Shown: positions 1 to 11,862, counted from the stretch's first letter. The stretch: DNA of 64,000 nucleotides from Pseudomonas denitrificans (nom. rej.) (GCF_008807415.1 NZ_CP043626.1:3100001-3164000), one strand, 5' to 3'. Program-made: numbers and translations. Notes: a model not told the origin generated them from the letters alone.

Positions 1-1818
1 GATCAGGCGATCATCCAGGACAAGCTTCTCGCCACGCTGGTGCTGGCCGATCAGCTCCTGCAGGACTTGTACGGACAGCTGCTGGCCGGCTTCCCAGCGG
101 TTGAAGCCGTCCTCGTCGTACTGCATGAGGAACATCAGCTGGTCGCGGTTGTACGGGAAGCTCAGTTTCACCGGCGCGGAGAAACCACGCAGCAGCGACG
201 GCAGCGGCTTCTCGGCGAGGCCGACGAAGGTGAACGATTGTTCGGCCTCGGTGACCTGCAGCACGCGATCGCTGCCATGGGCATGCTCTTCGCCCTGCAG
301 GCGCAACGACAGGGCGTTGCCCAGCTTGTCGATCAGGCCCATCTGCACCGGAATGACGAAGGGCTGCTTCTCGCTCTGCCCCGGCGTGGCCGGGCAGCTC
401 TGGCGGAAGGTCAGGGTGTAGCTCTGCGCGGCGGCGTCGAAGCTCTCCTCCACCGCCAGACGCGGGGTGCCGGACTGGCTGTACCAGCGCTTGAACTGGG
501 TCAGGTCGACGCCGTTGGCGTCTTCCATGGCCTTGACGAAGTCGTCGCAGGTCACGGCCTGGCCGTCATGGCGCTCGAAGTACAGGTCGGTGCCCTCGCG
601 GAAGCCGTCGGCGCCCAGCAGGGTGTGGATCATGCGCACCACTTCCGAACCCTTCTCGTAGACGGTCAGGGTGTAGAAGTTGGAAATCTCGATGAAGGAA
701 TCCGGGCGCACCGGGTGCGCCATGGGACCGGCGTCCTCGGCAAACTGATTGGTGCGCAGGAAGGCCACGTCCTCGACGCGCTTGACGGTGCGCGAGTTCA
801 TGTCGGCGGAGAACTCGCTGTCGCGGAACACGGTGAAGCCTTCCTTGAGCGACAGCTGGAACCAGTCGCGGCAGGTCACGCGGTTGCCCGACCAGTTGTG
901 GAAGTACTCGTGGGCGACGACACCTTCGACGCGCTGGTGCGCGGCATCGGTGGCGGTCTCGGCCTTGGCCAGTACGCAGCTGGAGTTGAAGATGTTGAGG
1001 CCCTTGTTCTCCATGGCGCCCATGTTGAAGTCGTTGACCGCGACGATCATGAAGATGTCCAGGTCGTACTCGCGGCCGTAGACCTTCTCGTCCCAGCGCA
1101 TCGAGTTCTTCAGGCTGTCCATGGCGTGCTGGACCTTGTCGATGTTCTCCGGCTCGACATAGATGCGCAGGGTGACTTCGCGCTCGCTCATGGTGGTGAA
1201 CTGGTCTTCCACGCACCAGAGGTCACCGGCGACCAGGGCGAACAGGTAGGCCGGCTTCTTGAACGGGTCCTGCCAGGTCGCCCAGTGGCGGCCGCCCTCT
1301 TCCGAGCCGCTGGCCACCGGGTTGCCGTTGGAGAGGAGCACCGGATACTGGTGCTGCTCGGCCGACAGCGTGGTGGTGAAGCTGCTCATCACGTCCGGGC
1401 GGTCGAGGTAGTAGGTGATCTTGCGGAAGCCTTCGGCTTCGCACTGGGTGCAGAACATCTTGCCGGACTTGTACAGGCCTTCCAGCGCGGTGTTGCTTTC
1501 CGGGTGGATGCGCACGGTGCTGTCGACGGTGAAGGTCTTCGCCGTCGGCTGCAGGGTCAGGTGGTTCTCGTCCTGCTGGTACTGACCGGCTTCGAGGGTC
1601 TGGTCGTCCAGCGCCACCGACAGCAGCTCCAGCTGCTGGCCGTCGAGCACCAGCGGCGGCAAGCCGTCGCCGCGCTCCGGATTGCGGCGCATCACCAGCT
1701 GGGCGTGGACCAGGGTGTGGTCCTCGTACAGCTCGAAGGTCAGGTTGGTCTCGTCGATCAGGTACTCGGGCGCCTGATAATCCTTGAGGTAGATGACTTT
1801 CGGTTGCTCGGTACGCAT
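1..1818 (-). CDS. pepN: Aminopeptidase N, C-terminal part cut by window edge
   Basis: Cytosolic M1-family zinc metallopeptidase that removes N-terminal residues from peptides. About 606 codons are present; the C-terminal third lies outside the window (family length is near 885). Visible motifs are the exopeptidase signature GAMEN (about residue 268) and the zinc site HEYFH (about residue 303) followed downstream by the conserved glutamate region. The start ATG at 1818 gives MRTEQPKVIYLKDY, the usual start of the Pseudomonas protein. Family assignment is firm. Confidence 0.95.
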   Translation of the reverse strand, partial: MRTEQPKVIYLKDYQAPEYLIDETNLTFELYEDHTLVHAQLVMRRNPERGDGLPPLVLDGQQLELLSVALDDQTLEAGQYQQDENHLTLQPTAKTFTVDSTVRIHPESNTALEGLYKSGKMFCTQCEAEGFRKITYYLDRPDVMSSFTTTLSAEQHQYPVLLSNGNPVASGSEEGGRHWATWQDPFKKPAYLFALVAGDLWCVEDQFTTMSEREVTLRIYVEPENIDKVQHAMDSLKNSMRWDEKVYGREYDLDIFMIVAVNDFNMGAMENKGLNIFNSSCVLAKAETATDAAHQRVEGVVAHEYFHNWSGNRVTCRDWFQLSLKEGFTVFRDSEFSADMNSRTVKRVEDVAFLRTNQFAEDAGPMAHPVRPDSFIEISNFYTLTVYEKGSEVVRMIHTLLGADGFREGTDLYFERHDGQAVTCDDFVKAMEDANGVDLTQFKRWYSQSGTPRLAVEESFDAAAQSYTLTFRQSCPATPGQSEKQPFVIPVQMGLIDKLGNALSLRLQGEEHAHGSDRVLQVTEAEQSFTFVGLAEKPLPSLLRGFSAPVKLSFPYNRDQLMFLMQYDEDGFNRWEAGQQLSVQVLQELIGQHQRGEKLVLDDRLI

Positions 1819-1906
1819 GGCTTTTGGCCCCTTGGAAGGCGGCAGGCGGGATGGGCCGGCCGGAGGAATACTGACTCTAGCGATTGGGAACGGCGCGGGC
1901 GAGTCG

Positions 1907-1934
1907 GGAACGCATCTATCCCTAGATGCGTTCC
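1907..1934 (-). terminator. Perfect hairpin between two genes, possible terminator
   Basis: A perfect 12-bp stem (GGAACGCATCTA and its complement) with a 4-base loop lies 29 bp past the stop of the DUF2797 gene and upstream of pepN. There is no T tract, so intrinsic termination is only a possibility; it may equally be a transcript-stabilising hairpin. Confidence 0.4.
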
Positions 1935-1962
1935 TCGTGCCGAAAATTCAATGCAGGTTCGA

Positions 1963-2790
1963 TCAGGCGCTGATGGCCAGCTGGTACGCGGTGAACTTGC
2001 GCACGTTGATCACGCCGGTATCGAAGATCAGGTACTGGCCCTTGATACCCTGCAGGGTACCCTCGACCACCGGCGTCTTGTCCAGATCGAAACTGGTGAT
2101 CTTGGGCAGGTAGGCCTCCACCGGGTAGCTGATCTCGATGGGGTCCATGTCAATCACCGGCTGGATCGCCTGCAGGCCGAAGCGCTGCTGCAGCGCGACG
2201 ATGCCCTCGGCGCAGGCATCGAAGATCTGCTCGCGGATGGCTACCAGGTCCAGCGGCTCGGCCTCGCCCTTGAGCAATGCGCGCCAGTTGGTGCGGTCGG
2301 TGACCTGGCTACGCAGCAGGTCCTCGACGAAGCCGGACTGCTGGCGGGTCGCCACGCGCATGATCGGCAGCGCCTGGCGCGCTCCCTGGTCGATCCAGCG
2401 AGTCGGCACCTGGGTGGCGCGGGTGATGCCCACCTTGGCTCCCGAGGAGTTGGCCAGGTAGACCACGTGATCCGTCATGCAGAAGCGCTCGCCCCACTCC
2501 GGCTCGCGGCAGGAGCCGTCCTCGAAGTGGCACTTCTCCGGGCTCATGATGCAGCTGTCGCATTGCGCCAGCTTGGTGAAGCACGGGTAGCAGTAGCCCT
2601 GGGCAAAGCTCTTCCTGGTCTTGCGCCCGCAGTGGCAGCAGTTGATCTCGCCCAGGTACTCCAGGCGCACGGTCTTGCCGATCAGCGGGTTCACCGGGAC
2701 CTGCGCATCGCCCAAGCGGAAGGCGTACTGCACGGGGCTTTCCAGGCGCGCCGACATCTTGTCCAGGGCGCCGCGTCCAATCTCTTGCAT
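1963..2790 (-). CDS. DUF2797 zinc-binding protein
   Basis: Conserved gammaproteobacterial protein of unknown function. It has a cysteine-rich block near residues 50-95 with several CxxC pairs (CCHCG, CYPC, CDSC, then two further Cys), so a structural zinc site is likely. The segment after it (VYLANSS.AKVGITR) resembles a GIY-YIG-like core, which is an inference from pattern only. ATG at 2790 is preferred over the in-frame TTG at 2793 because AGGG sits five bases before it. It lies 13 bp after the DUF1315 gene and is probably co-transcribed with it. Confidence 0.85.
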   Translation of the reverse strand: MQEIGRGALDKMSARLESPVQYAFRLGDAQVPVNPLIGKTVRLEYLGEINCCHCGRKTRKSFAQGYCYPCFTKLAQCDSCIMSPEKCHFEDGSCREPEWGERFCMTDHVVYLANSSGAKVGITRATQVPTRWIDQGARQALPIMRVATRQQSGFVEDLLRSQVTDRTNWRALLKGEAEPLDLVAIREQIFDACAEGIVALQQRFGLQAIQPVIDMDPIEISYPVEAYLPKITSFDLDKTPVVEGTLQGIKGQYLIFDTGVINVRKFTAYQLAISA

Positions 2791-2803
2791 CAAAACCCTG
2801 CCA

Positions 2804-3064
2804 TCAGTGCAGCGAATTGGAGGAGAAGAGGATGTTCGGGATCGGCTCGGCGTGGGATTCGCAGGCCTGCGGGCCCATGTAGCCGGTGCGCTGGTCCTCG
2901 GGCAGGTTGTCCATCTCCCAGGCGATCATGGCCTGCAGCGACAGCTCCTTCTGTTCCTGGGACAGCTTGCGGCCGTCGGGCCATTTGCCGATTTCCACGG
3001 CCAGCTTGAGGCTCTCGTAGATTTCGGGGGTGATGTTCTCGATCATTTCGGCGAAGGACGACAT
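2804..3064 (-). CDS. DUF1315 (YeaC-like) small protein
   Basis: Protein of 86 residues beginning MSSFAEMIENITPEIYE. The motif run GKWPDGRKLS..Q and the phrase ETAMxAW-like QAMIAWEMDNLP are typical of the YeaC/DUF1315 family, whose function is unknown. An upstream in-frame ATG would add 21 residues of unrelated sequence, so the ATG at 3064 preceded by GCAGGAGCCGG is chosen. It forms a two-gene unit with the DUF2797 gene. Confidence 0.85.
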   Translation of the reverse strand: MSSFAEMIENITPEIYESLKLAVEIGKWPDGRKLSQEQKELSLQAMIAWEMDNLPEDQRTGYMGPQACESHAEPIPNILFSSNSLH

Positions 3065-3175
3065 GGGCCGGCTCCTGCAGGGGAAAAACGAAGCCGGCAT
3101 TCTACCGGGCGAAAGCGCTGTGCGCACGAACGCCGGTCAATCGGTTGCGCGGCTCCCGTTCATCCAGGGGCGCTT

Positions 3176-3260
3176 TCGCAGGATGGCGTGGAGCGAAGCG
3201 ATACCCATCGATCCCAGCACCGACAGCATGGGTATCGCCTAGGCTCCACCCATCCTGCGA
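3176..3260. repeat. REP-like palindrome, 85 bp
   Basis: Two arms of about 33 bases (TCGCAGGATGG... and its near-perfect complement) surround a 19-base loop. The arms contain GGAGCGAAGCGATACCCAT, a type of dispersed intergenic repeat I know from Pseudomonas genomes. It fills most of the 245-bp gap between the DUF1315 gene and the rhomboid gene. No gene is seen in the gap. Confidence 0.75.
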
Positions 3261-3309
3261 AGTCGCCAGCCGGCAAGGATCGGCCGATGATGAGACGCCG
3301 CAATGCGGC

Positions 3310-4176
3310 TCAGCGCGCCGCGCGCCGAGCCAACAGCCCGCCGACCAGACCACTCAGGCAACCGGCCACCAGCCCGCCGACGTGGGCGCCGTTGGCGATG
3401 GAGCCGAAGCCGAGCAGGTCGATCACGCCGGACAGGCACACCAGCAGCCAGATCAGCATCATCGCCACCACGCCCCTGGGCAGGTGATAGGCCGGCGTCG
3501 GCGCCATGCGCTGGAATATCCAGCAGTGGCCGAGCAGGCCGTAAAGCACGCCGGACAGCCCGCCGAACAGGCTCGGCCCGCTGAAGCCGTACTGCACCAG
3601 GTTCGACACCAGGCCGAAGCCCAGGCTCAGCCCCAGCAGCATCCAGGCGCCCTGGCGATACTCGATGCGCCGGCCCAGCTCCCAGTACCACATGGCGTTC
3701 ATCGCCAGGTGCAGCCAGCCAAAGTGGATCAGCATGGGCGTGAACAGGCGCCACCACTGCCCCTGCGCCAGCGAGTCGGACAGCGGATAGAACAGCGCGC
3801 GATCCTCGCCGACCATCTGGAAATTCTGGAAAGTGAACCAACGCAACGTCTCGGGGGAGGTGCCCAGCAGAGTGATGGCCGCCACCACAAAGGTCACCAG
3901 CAGCACCGCCGCCGTCATGCGGCTCATCTTCAGTTGCTGGACGAAACCCGGGCCGCGGCGCAGGGTCTCGGCCTGCACGGCGAATTGCGGGTCGCCCTGC
4001 GGATAACGCTCGTAGAGCGTGCGGACCTGCTCAGCCAGTTGCGCGTTGGGCACCCAGAGCACCTGCTCGCCGGATTCCTCGCTGACCCGGAACGGCACGT
4101 TCAGGCGCTGCAGCAGGGTGACGAACTGCCCCAGATCGACCGCCGCAGGCAGTCGCATTGCTTCAATCGCGCTCAC
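3310..4176 (-). CDS. Rhomboid-family intramembrane serine protease
   Basis: Membrane protein of 288 residues with a soluble N-terminal domain (about 1-85) and six or seven hydrophobic segments. The catalytic dyad is visible: Ser208 in GGLSGVLYG and His265 in NGAHVGGL, with the helix-2 motif HLAMN at 156-160. The N-terminal domain plus this order matches GlpG-type rhomboids, which cleave within transmembrane segments of client proteins. Its ATG overlaps the stop of the phosphoesterase gene by four bases, which implies translational coupling. Confidence 0.9.
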   Translation of the reverse strand: MSAIEAMRLPAAVDLGQFVTLLQRLNVPFRVSEESGEQVLWVPNAQLAEQVRTLYERYPQGDPQFAVQAETLRRGPGFVQQLKMSRMTAAVLLVTFVVAAITLLGTSPETLRWFTFQNFQMVGEDRALFYPLSDSLAQGQWWRLFTPMLIHFGWLHLAMNAMWYWELGRRIEYRQGAWMLLGLSLGFGLVSNLVQYGFSGPSLFGGLSGVLYGLLGHCWIFQRMAPTPAYHLPRGVVAMMLIWLLVCLSGVIDLLGFGSIANGAHVGGLVAGCLSGLVGGLLARRAAR

Positions 4177-5153
4177 TCATCGCCCTCCGGACGCTTTACA
4201 TCTACCCAAACGAACTTGTTGCGGTCCAGCCGCGTTTCCTCGTCCAGCCGGTAAGCCGCGAGCTTGCCGTACATCACTGCGCTGTAGTCCAGGCAGGCGA
4301 GGTTCGGGCGGATCGGCGCCGGGGTGCCGCGCCGCCAGTAGTGGCCGACGAACAGCAGCGGCTCGTCGGGGCCGTAGGTGAGCAGGCGGGACTTCTGCTC
4401 CTCGCTCAGGCGCTCGCTGGCCACTTCGTCAGGCAGCGCGTCGGGCTGGAACACGATGTCGCCGTAGGTTTCCGGCGCGCGGTCTTCTTCCCAGAACTTG
4501 GTGCGGAAGAAGGCGCGGGTGAAACCGTCGCTGCCGGTCAGCGTCAGGCCGTTGGGCAGGCGCATGTCGGTGCCGCGCAACAGGCGGTCGCAGGCCTGCT
4601 GGGCAAAGCTGCCCGGCTCGGCAGTGGCCATGAGGAAGGCTTCGTCGATGCGCCCGTCAGGAAACTGCTGGCGCAGCGTGTCGATCACGTCGTGGTCCCA
4701 GCAGGCGTGGACCATGCGGAAACGCCCGGAATCGAGGAACAGCGGCATCTCCTGGAACCAGCCAAGGAAGTCGCGCCAGTCCGCCGGGTGGCCTTCGAAC
4801 TGCTCCAGCGTCTCGCGGATCAGCCGGGCGTGGCGCGGCGTGTGCTCGCGCACGTACTGGCGGCCACTGCCCGGCGCGGCGGGCGTGGACCAGCCGAGCG
4901 CGTTGAATTCATGGTTGCCCATGATGCACAGCGCCTCGCCGGCGGCGACCATGTCGTGCACTCGGTGCAGCGCCTCACGGATGCGCGGGCCACGGTCGAT
5001 GAGGTCGCCCAGGAACAGCGCCTGTCGCCGCGCATGTCGCCACACGCCACCCTGCGAGCGATAGCCGAGGCGCTCCAGCAGATGGTCGAGGGTGTGCGCG
5101 CAGCCGTGGATATCGCCGATCAGGTCATAGCCACGTGCGGGGTCGAGTTCCAT
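4173..5153 (-). CDS. Calcineurin-like metallophosphoesterase
   Basis: The motif order DIHGC (N-terminal), GDLIDRGP, GNHE and later VHACWDHD and GHYWRRG is that of PPP-family metallophosphoesterases such as PrpE/ApaH-like enzymes, using two metals to hydrolyse phosphoesters. Substrate is unknown. An in-frame start ten codons upstream exists, but ATG at 5153 shares one base with the stop of nadK (TGATG), a usual coupled junction, so 326 residues are predicted. It sits in a nadK-phosphoesterase-rhomboid operon. Confidence 0.88.
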   Translation of the reverse strand: MELDPARGYDLIGDIHGCAHTLDHLLERLGYRSQGGVWRHARRQALFLGDLIDRGPRIREALHRVHDMVAAGEALCIMGNHEFNALGWSTPAAPGSGRQYVREHTPRHARLIRETLEQFEGHPADWRDFLGWFQEMPLFLDSGRFRMVHACWDHDVIDTLRQQFPDGRIDEAFLMATAEPGSFAQQACDRLLRGTDMRLPNGLTLTGSDGFTRAFFRTKFWEEDRAPETYGDIVFQPDALPDEVASERLSEEQKSRLLTYGPDEPLLFVGHYWRRGTPAPIRPNLACLDYSAVMYGKLAAYRLDEETRLDRNKFVWVDVKRPEGDE

Positions 5154-6040
5154 CACTCGCTGCTCCCGAGGCGGCTGCCCCAACCCAGCTTGGTCCGGCA
5201 GACCTCGTAGTAGTTGTGGTCGATGGGATGGATCAGGCGCAGCTTCTGCGGCTTCTTGCTCACCGTGACGGTGTCGCCCGGCGCGCAGGTGAAGTGGTTC
5301 TGGCCATCGCAGGACACCTGCGGGTAGATCTGCATGTTCGGTGAGACGACGATCTTCAGCTCGCTGTTGCCGTCGACCACGATGGGGCGGCTGGACAGCA
5401 TGTGCGGGTACATCGGCACGACCACGATGGCATCCAGCTTGGGATGCATGATCGGCCCGCCCGCGGACAGCGCGTAGGCGGTGGAGCCGGTCGGGGTGGC
5501 GACGATCAGGCCGTCGGCCTTCTGGCTGCAGACGAACTGGCCATCGATGTACAGCTCGAACTCGATCATCCGCGTGGACTTGCCGGGGTGCAGCACCACG
5601 TCATTCAGCGCGTCGCCCTGGCCGATGGATTCGCCGTGGCGGCGCACCAGCGCGTCGAGCAGGAAGCGGCTTTCGACGATGTACTGGCCGCCGAGCACTT
5701 CGGCGACCTTGGTTTCCAGTTCGTCAGGGCGGATATCGGTGAGGAAGCCCAGGCTGCCGCGGTTGATCCCCAGCACCGGCACCTTGTGCCGCGCCAGGGC
5801 CCGCGCGGCGCCGAGCATGCTGCCATCGCCGCCGACCACGATCACCAGGTCGCAGATCTCGCCCATGATCTTTCGCGAGCAGGTCTGCAGGCCGTGGCCC
5901 GGCAGGACCTCGGCGATGGTGTCCTCGAGGATCACGTGCAGGTGGCGCTCGGTGAGGAATTTCTTCAGCCGACGGATGGTTTCCAGAACCTGGGTGCTGC
6001 CCAGGCGGCCGATGATGCCGATATTGCGAAAGGGTTCCAT
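5153..6040 (-). CDS. nadK: NAD kinase
   Basis: Cytosolic enzyme that phosphorylates NAD to NADP with ATP or polyphosphate. The diagnostic GGDG motif is at residues 70-73, followed by GINRGSLGFLTD, the NDVVLH element and PTGSTAYALSAGGP. Length (295) is normal. It is the first gene of a coupled minus-strand run with the phosphoesterase and rhomboid genes. Confidence 0.97.
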   Translation of the reverse strand: MEPFRNIGIIGRLGSTQVLETIRRLKKFLTERHLHVILEDTIAEVLPGHGLQTCSRKIMGEICDLVIVVGGDGSMLGAARALARHKVPVLGINRGSLGFLTDIRPDELETKVAEVLGGQYIVESRFLLDALVRRHGESIGQGDALNDVVLHPGKSTRMIEFELYIDGQFVCSQKADGLIVATPTGSTAYALSAGGPIMHPKLDAIVVVPMYPHMLSSRPIVVDGNSELKIVVSPNMQIYPQVSCDGQNHFTCAPGDTVTVSKKPQKLRLIHPIDHNYYEVCRTKLGWGSRLGSSE

Positions 6041-6152
6041 GGGACTCCGGACGGCGTTGCGCTACTCGAATGGCGGAATTATGGGCGAAAGGCGGAAGCA
6101 GCGGCAAACCGCAGCGTGGCCGGAGCGGGTGCGCAGCGGCTAGTCTTGGGGC

Positions 6153-7091
6153 ATGACCGACTTCACCGCCCTGCTCGACGAGCTGCTGATCGACCTGCGC
6201 CAGCCGCAGGTTCGCGACCTCGCCTGGACGCTGCTCTCGCCGCCCCTGCTGCACCCCGGCAGCCCGGCGCTGCGCCATCCGTTGAACGCCAGTCGCTGGT
6301 ACTCGCAGCCCGAACTGCTGGCTGGCTGGCTGCGCGCCCAGGAGCGCTCGCCGGGCGAACTGCTGGCGCAGCTCGAGTCCGCGCCGCACCAGCGCCTGGG
6401 CCGCTATTACGAACGGCTCTGGCAATACGCCCTGGAGCGCGCGCCGGACCTGCGCCTGCTGGCGGCCAACCTGCCGGTGCGCGACAACGGCCAGACCCTC
6501 GGCGAGCTGGACCTGCTGCTGGAGGACGATGACGGCCTGCACCACCTGGAACTGGCCATCAAGCTCTACCTCGGCCCCAGCGACGACGGCCCCGACTCCT
6601 GGCTCGGGCCGGGCGCCGAAGACCATCTGTTGCGCAAGATCGAGCACTTCTACCAGCACCAGCTGCCACTCTCCGCCACCGTCGAGGGGCTTGCCGTGGT
6701 GCGCGAGCACAGCGATGCCGAGCCGCGGCCTGGCCTCTGGCTCGGCGGCTACCTGTTCTATTCCTGGCCGACACCCTGCCCGCCACCCGCGGGGGCCAGC
6801 GACAACCACCAGCGCGGCCGCTGGCTGCATCGGCGCGCCTGGCCTGCCTACCAGGCGCAGCAGCCGGATGGCTGGCAGGCGCTGTCGCGCAAGGGCTGGC
6901 TATCCCCGGCCGCCGAAGATGAAAGCTGGAGCACGGAGCGCTTCGCCACCTGGCTGGCGGAACTGCCGGAAGACGGCTTCCCGCAGATGCTGGCGCGCAT
7001 GGAGTTCCATGAAGGGCGCTGGCGGGAGCAGGAGCGCCTGTTCCTGGTGGGTGACCGCTGGCCGCGGGTGCACAGCGGCTATTCGCGCTGA
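6153..7091 (+). CDS. DUF1853 family protein
   Basis: Protein of 312 residues. The segment GELDLLLEDDDGLHHLELAIKLYLG has the E-LDLL...ELAIK spacing of a PD-(D/E)XK nuclease-like core, a relation known for DUF1853, but activity is unproven. It diverges from nadK and converges on the PLP-enzyme gene, overlapping it by 13 bp at the 3' ends. The start ATG at 6153 gives MTDFTALLDELL. Confidence 0.8.
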   Translation: MTDFTALLDELLIDLRQPQVRDLAWTLLSPPLLHPGSPALRHPLNASRWYSQPELLAGWLRAQERSPGELLAQLESAPHQRLGRYYERLWQYALERAPDLRLLAANLPVRDNGQTLGELDLLLEDDDGLHHLELAIKLYLGPSDDGPDSWLGPGAEDHLLRKIEHFYQHQLPLSATVEGLAVVREHSDAEPRPGLWLGGYLFYSWPTPCPPPAGASDNHQRGRWLHRRAWPAYQAQQPDGWQALSRKGWLSPAAEDESWSTERFATWLAELPEDGFPQMLARMEFHEGRWREQERLFLVGDRWPRVHSGYSR

Positions 7092-8022
7092 GCCGCCAGT
7101 GCCTTCAATTGCTCATCCAGCGCCCGGCGCCCCTGCAGACCGCCGCTGTGGATGGCAACGATGCGGGCACCGCGCGCGATGCGCCCCGCCGCGATTTCAT
7201 CGTGCAACGCCAACAGCAACTTCCCGGTGTACAACGGCTCCAGCGGCACGCCGCACTCGGCTTCGGTCGCCAGGATGAAGCGCGCCAGCGTCGCGTCGAT
7301 CCGCGCGAAGCCCCCACGGCTGGCATCCAGCAAACGGTATCCGGCATCGCTGGAGCCACCCTCCCTTAACAGCTCGGGCACCTGTGTTTCGATACCGTGC
7401 CCCGGCGGCACCGCCATGGCGCCGACCACCGGATGCGCTCCACCCTCGCCGAGCACCAGGCCGGCCAGGGTCGTGCCAGTGCCACACGCCACCCAGAGCT
7501 GCTGATAGTCCCCCCAGCCGAGAGCACCGAGTTGCCCGCGAATCTGCGCAATCAACGGCGAACAGCCCTGCGCACCGGCAAGCCCGCCGCCGCCCTCGCC
7601 CACCGCCAGCAACTGCGGATAGCGTTCGCGCCAGGGCGTCCAGAAATCGCTGTCGTGCCGTCGGCGATAACCCCCGTAGCCGATCCAGTGGAGCTGCATG
7701 CCGAGCTGGCGCAGGTCGGCCACCGTGGGATTTTCCTGCTCGTCTCCACGCAGCAATCCGACGGTCTCGAAGCCGAAGCGCGCACCGGCCGCCGCAACCG
7801 CGTGCAGGTGATTGGAATGGGCGCCGCCCAGGGTCATCACGCCGCTCAAGCCGAGGTCGGCGGCCTGCTTCAGGTAAGGCGCGAGCTTGAACCATTTGTT
7901 GCCGGAGACCTGCGCATCCACGAGGTCCAGGCGCAACAACGCCAGCTCGACGCCGGCGCGGTCGAGCCATTCCAGGTGGACGCGTTGCAGGGGGCTTCGG
8001 GGCGCCAGTCGGGGAACCGCAC
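7079..8022 (-). CDS. D-cysteine desulfhydrase / ACC-deaminase family PLP enzyme, frameshifted
   Basis: Fold-type II PLP enzyme. The lysine motif SGNKWFKL, the substrate-loop GGAHSNHLHA and the phosphate-binding CGTGTTLAGLVLG are intact; substrate is likely D-cysteine or a related amino acid. The main frame has no ATG or GTG before LLRLDLVDAQ. The natural N-terminus (GTG at 8022, VRFPDWRPEAP) lies in the next frame and joins LQRVHLEWLDRAG if one C is restored in the plus-strand G run at 7990-7994. Repaired length would be 314 residues. See the finding on G/C-run frameshifts. Confidence 0.8.
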
Positions 8023-8032
8023 GGCGCCCCGG

Positions 8033-9492
8033 TCAGCCGGTGGTGACGCTGCGCAGCCGGCCGGCGGTCTTGTGCCGGGAGCAGCAGTTGCTGTCGCCTT
8101 CGACGAAGCGGCCGGGGTTTCCACGCGGTCGATGGGCATGGCGCAGCGTTCGCCGTTGGACAGGCGTCCTTCGCAGGCGGGTTGCTGGTAGTGGGCGAGC
8201 CAGCTGCGGTACTGGTCTTCGGCGACGAAGCACTTGGCCGCGGCGTAAGCCATGGGGTTTTCCTGGTAACGGGCGACATCCTGCAGCGACAGGGTCAGAT
8301 GACCGGCGCCGGGATGGTACACCACGAAGATCACCCCCATGCCGGCCAGGCGCTCCAGCATCGAGCTGTCGGCCGCCTTGGCCGCCAGCGCATCCAGTTC
8401 CAGGCGCAAGCCCTCAGAGCCCTGCTGCAGCTGCCCGGCGAGCTCGCGCAATTGGGCGGTTTCCCCGCGCAACTGCTCGGCTTCCTGGCGCAGCTGCTGG
8501 TTCTCCTGCTTCAGTTGCTGGTCCAGTTCGTTGCGGTAGCCCAGCTCGACGTCGCGGACGGAAATCTGCTCCTTGTAGCGAGCCTCCAGGCTGGCCAGGC
8601 GGGTACGGGATTCCTCCTCGATCTGCTGGCGCAGTTGCTCCAGCTCGTCACGGCCGCTTTCTTCGATATGGCGCAACTGTGCGGTCAGCTCCTCGCGTCC
8701 ACGCTGGAAGCCATTGGCCTGGCCATCCAGCTCACGGCGCAGGCCGGCGTTGATCTCTTCCTCGCGCTTCAGGCCTTCGCGCAATGCGGCGAGCTCGGCC
8801 TGCAGCACCTTGACCTGCTCCTGCGCGCCGAGCTTCAGGCGACTGAGTTCCTGCTCGTGCTGCTGGCTGATCTGCGACAGGCGGGTTTCATGCTGGCCGA
8901 GCAGTGCGGCGGTCTTCTGCTGGTGCTCCTCGAGCATCGCGCGGGCGAGCTTTTCGGCCTCCTCGCGGGACTCCTCGGCGGGCGCATACCACTGGTGCTC
9001 GTCGGCCATCTGCAGGCGCGCGAGCTCCACGGCGGCAGGCTCTTCTTCCACCAGCACACCGAGGTTGTTGCGCTTGATCGATTCGCGCAGCTGCACCAGA
9101 TGGTTCTGGGCGGCGTCGAGGGTCGGGTCCCACAGGTGCATCTGGTGCCAGGACACCGGGCACTGGCTGCGGCAGGCCAGGCGGATTGGCCCGGCACCCA
9201 TGTCGGGGCCACGGCCGGCACGGTCGGCCAAGTTGCGCAGCGGCAGGTTCCAGCCTCTGTCGGCCTCGCCCTTCTCGTCGAAGTCCAGGTAGAAGAACAC
9301 CACGGCCTTGACCAGCAGGCGCGGGTTTATCAGCACATAGGCGAGTTGCATCTGCTGATCGGCGTATTCCGGCATCTGCACGACGTTGTCGAGCAGCGCC
9401 TCGAATTCGGGGTAGAGCATTTCCCTGCAGACGCCACGGTCGTTGAAGAAGACCACGGCTTCCACCATTTGAGGCTTCTTCTGCATGCTCAT
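8033..9492 (-). CDS. Coiled-coil protein with C-terminal Cys cluster, frameshifted near 3' end
   Basis: A conserved Pseudomonas protein of unknown function. Residues 1-135 are globular (VEAVVFFND at the start), about 135-370 form a long Gln/Glu/Leu-rich coiled coil, and the C-terminus is a small domain (AKCFVAEDQYRSWLAHY). Restoring one base in the G run at 8114-8117 joins RVETP to GRFVEGDSNCCSRHK and stop at 8033, giving Cys pairs that could bind zinc and a 486-residue protein. Without repair the frame runs on through the neighbouring gene to 7870. AGAGG lies before ATG 9492. Confidence 0.75.
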
Positions 9493-9795
9493 CGATTGAC
9501 CTCTGGGCTGGTGCGGGAGGAAGTCTGAAAAAAGGGTCTGTCAGAAATGCAGCACCCAGACAGCGGGAAAATCCCGACATCCGAGCAAGTCTAGGGGAAT
9601 TAATGTCGCAGGCAATGTGACTCGGTTGGCACCCGCCCCGGCGGTTGGGCCGGGCGGTTAACCGGTTGGAGAATTCTGTGACGCGGTTGGATTTCTGGAG
9701 GGATATCCGGGCCCGGAAGGGAACTTTTCCGGGCCCGGCTTTGTGATACGGATCTCAGCCCACTCAGGATTCAGCCTGATCGGGCTTCAACCGAA
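9493..9795. other. 303-bp intergenic region
   Basis: No convincing gene. The only structure is a GC-rich inverted repeat, CCGGGCCCGGAA at 9707-9718 and its complement at 9727-9738, about 57 bp past the fadH stop. It lacks a T tract on the minus strand, so it is not called as a terminator. The right half contains the upstream region of the coiled-coil gene. Confidence 0.5.

Positions 9796-11862
<2,067 letters not shown>

Noticed and set aside
40..3009. 989-codon plus-strand open frame opposite pepN and the DUF2797 gene
   Set aside because: It lies antisense to two well-conserved genes; high GC leaves stop-free antisense frames. Low-complexity Val/Ala/His/Gln content and no family motifs.
8114..8117. 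Programmed ribosomal frameshift between the coiled-coil gene and its neighbour
   Set aside because: Identical one-base losses occur in five other G/C runs of unrelated genes, so sequence error explains it better.
9707..9738. GC-rich inverted repeat downstream of fadH as a terminator
   Set aside because: No T tract on the fadH strand and 57 bp from the stop; function not supported.
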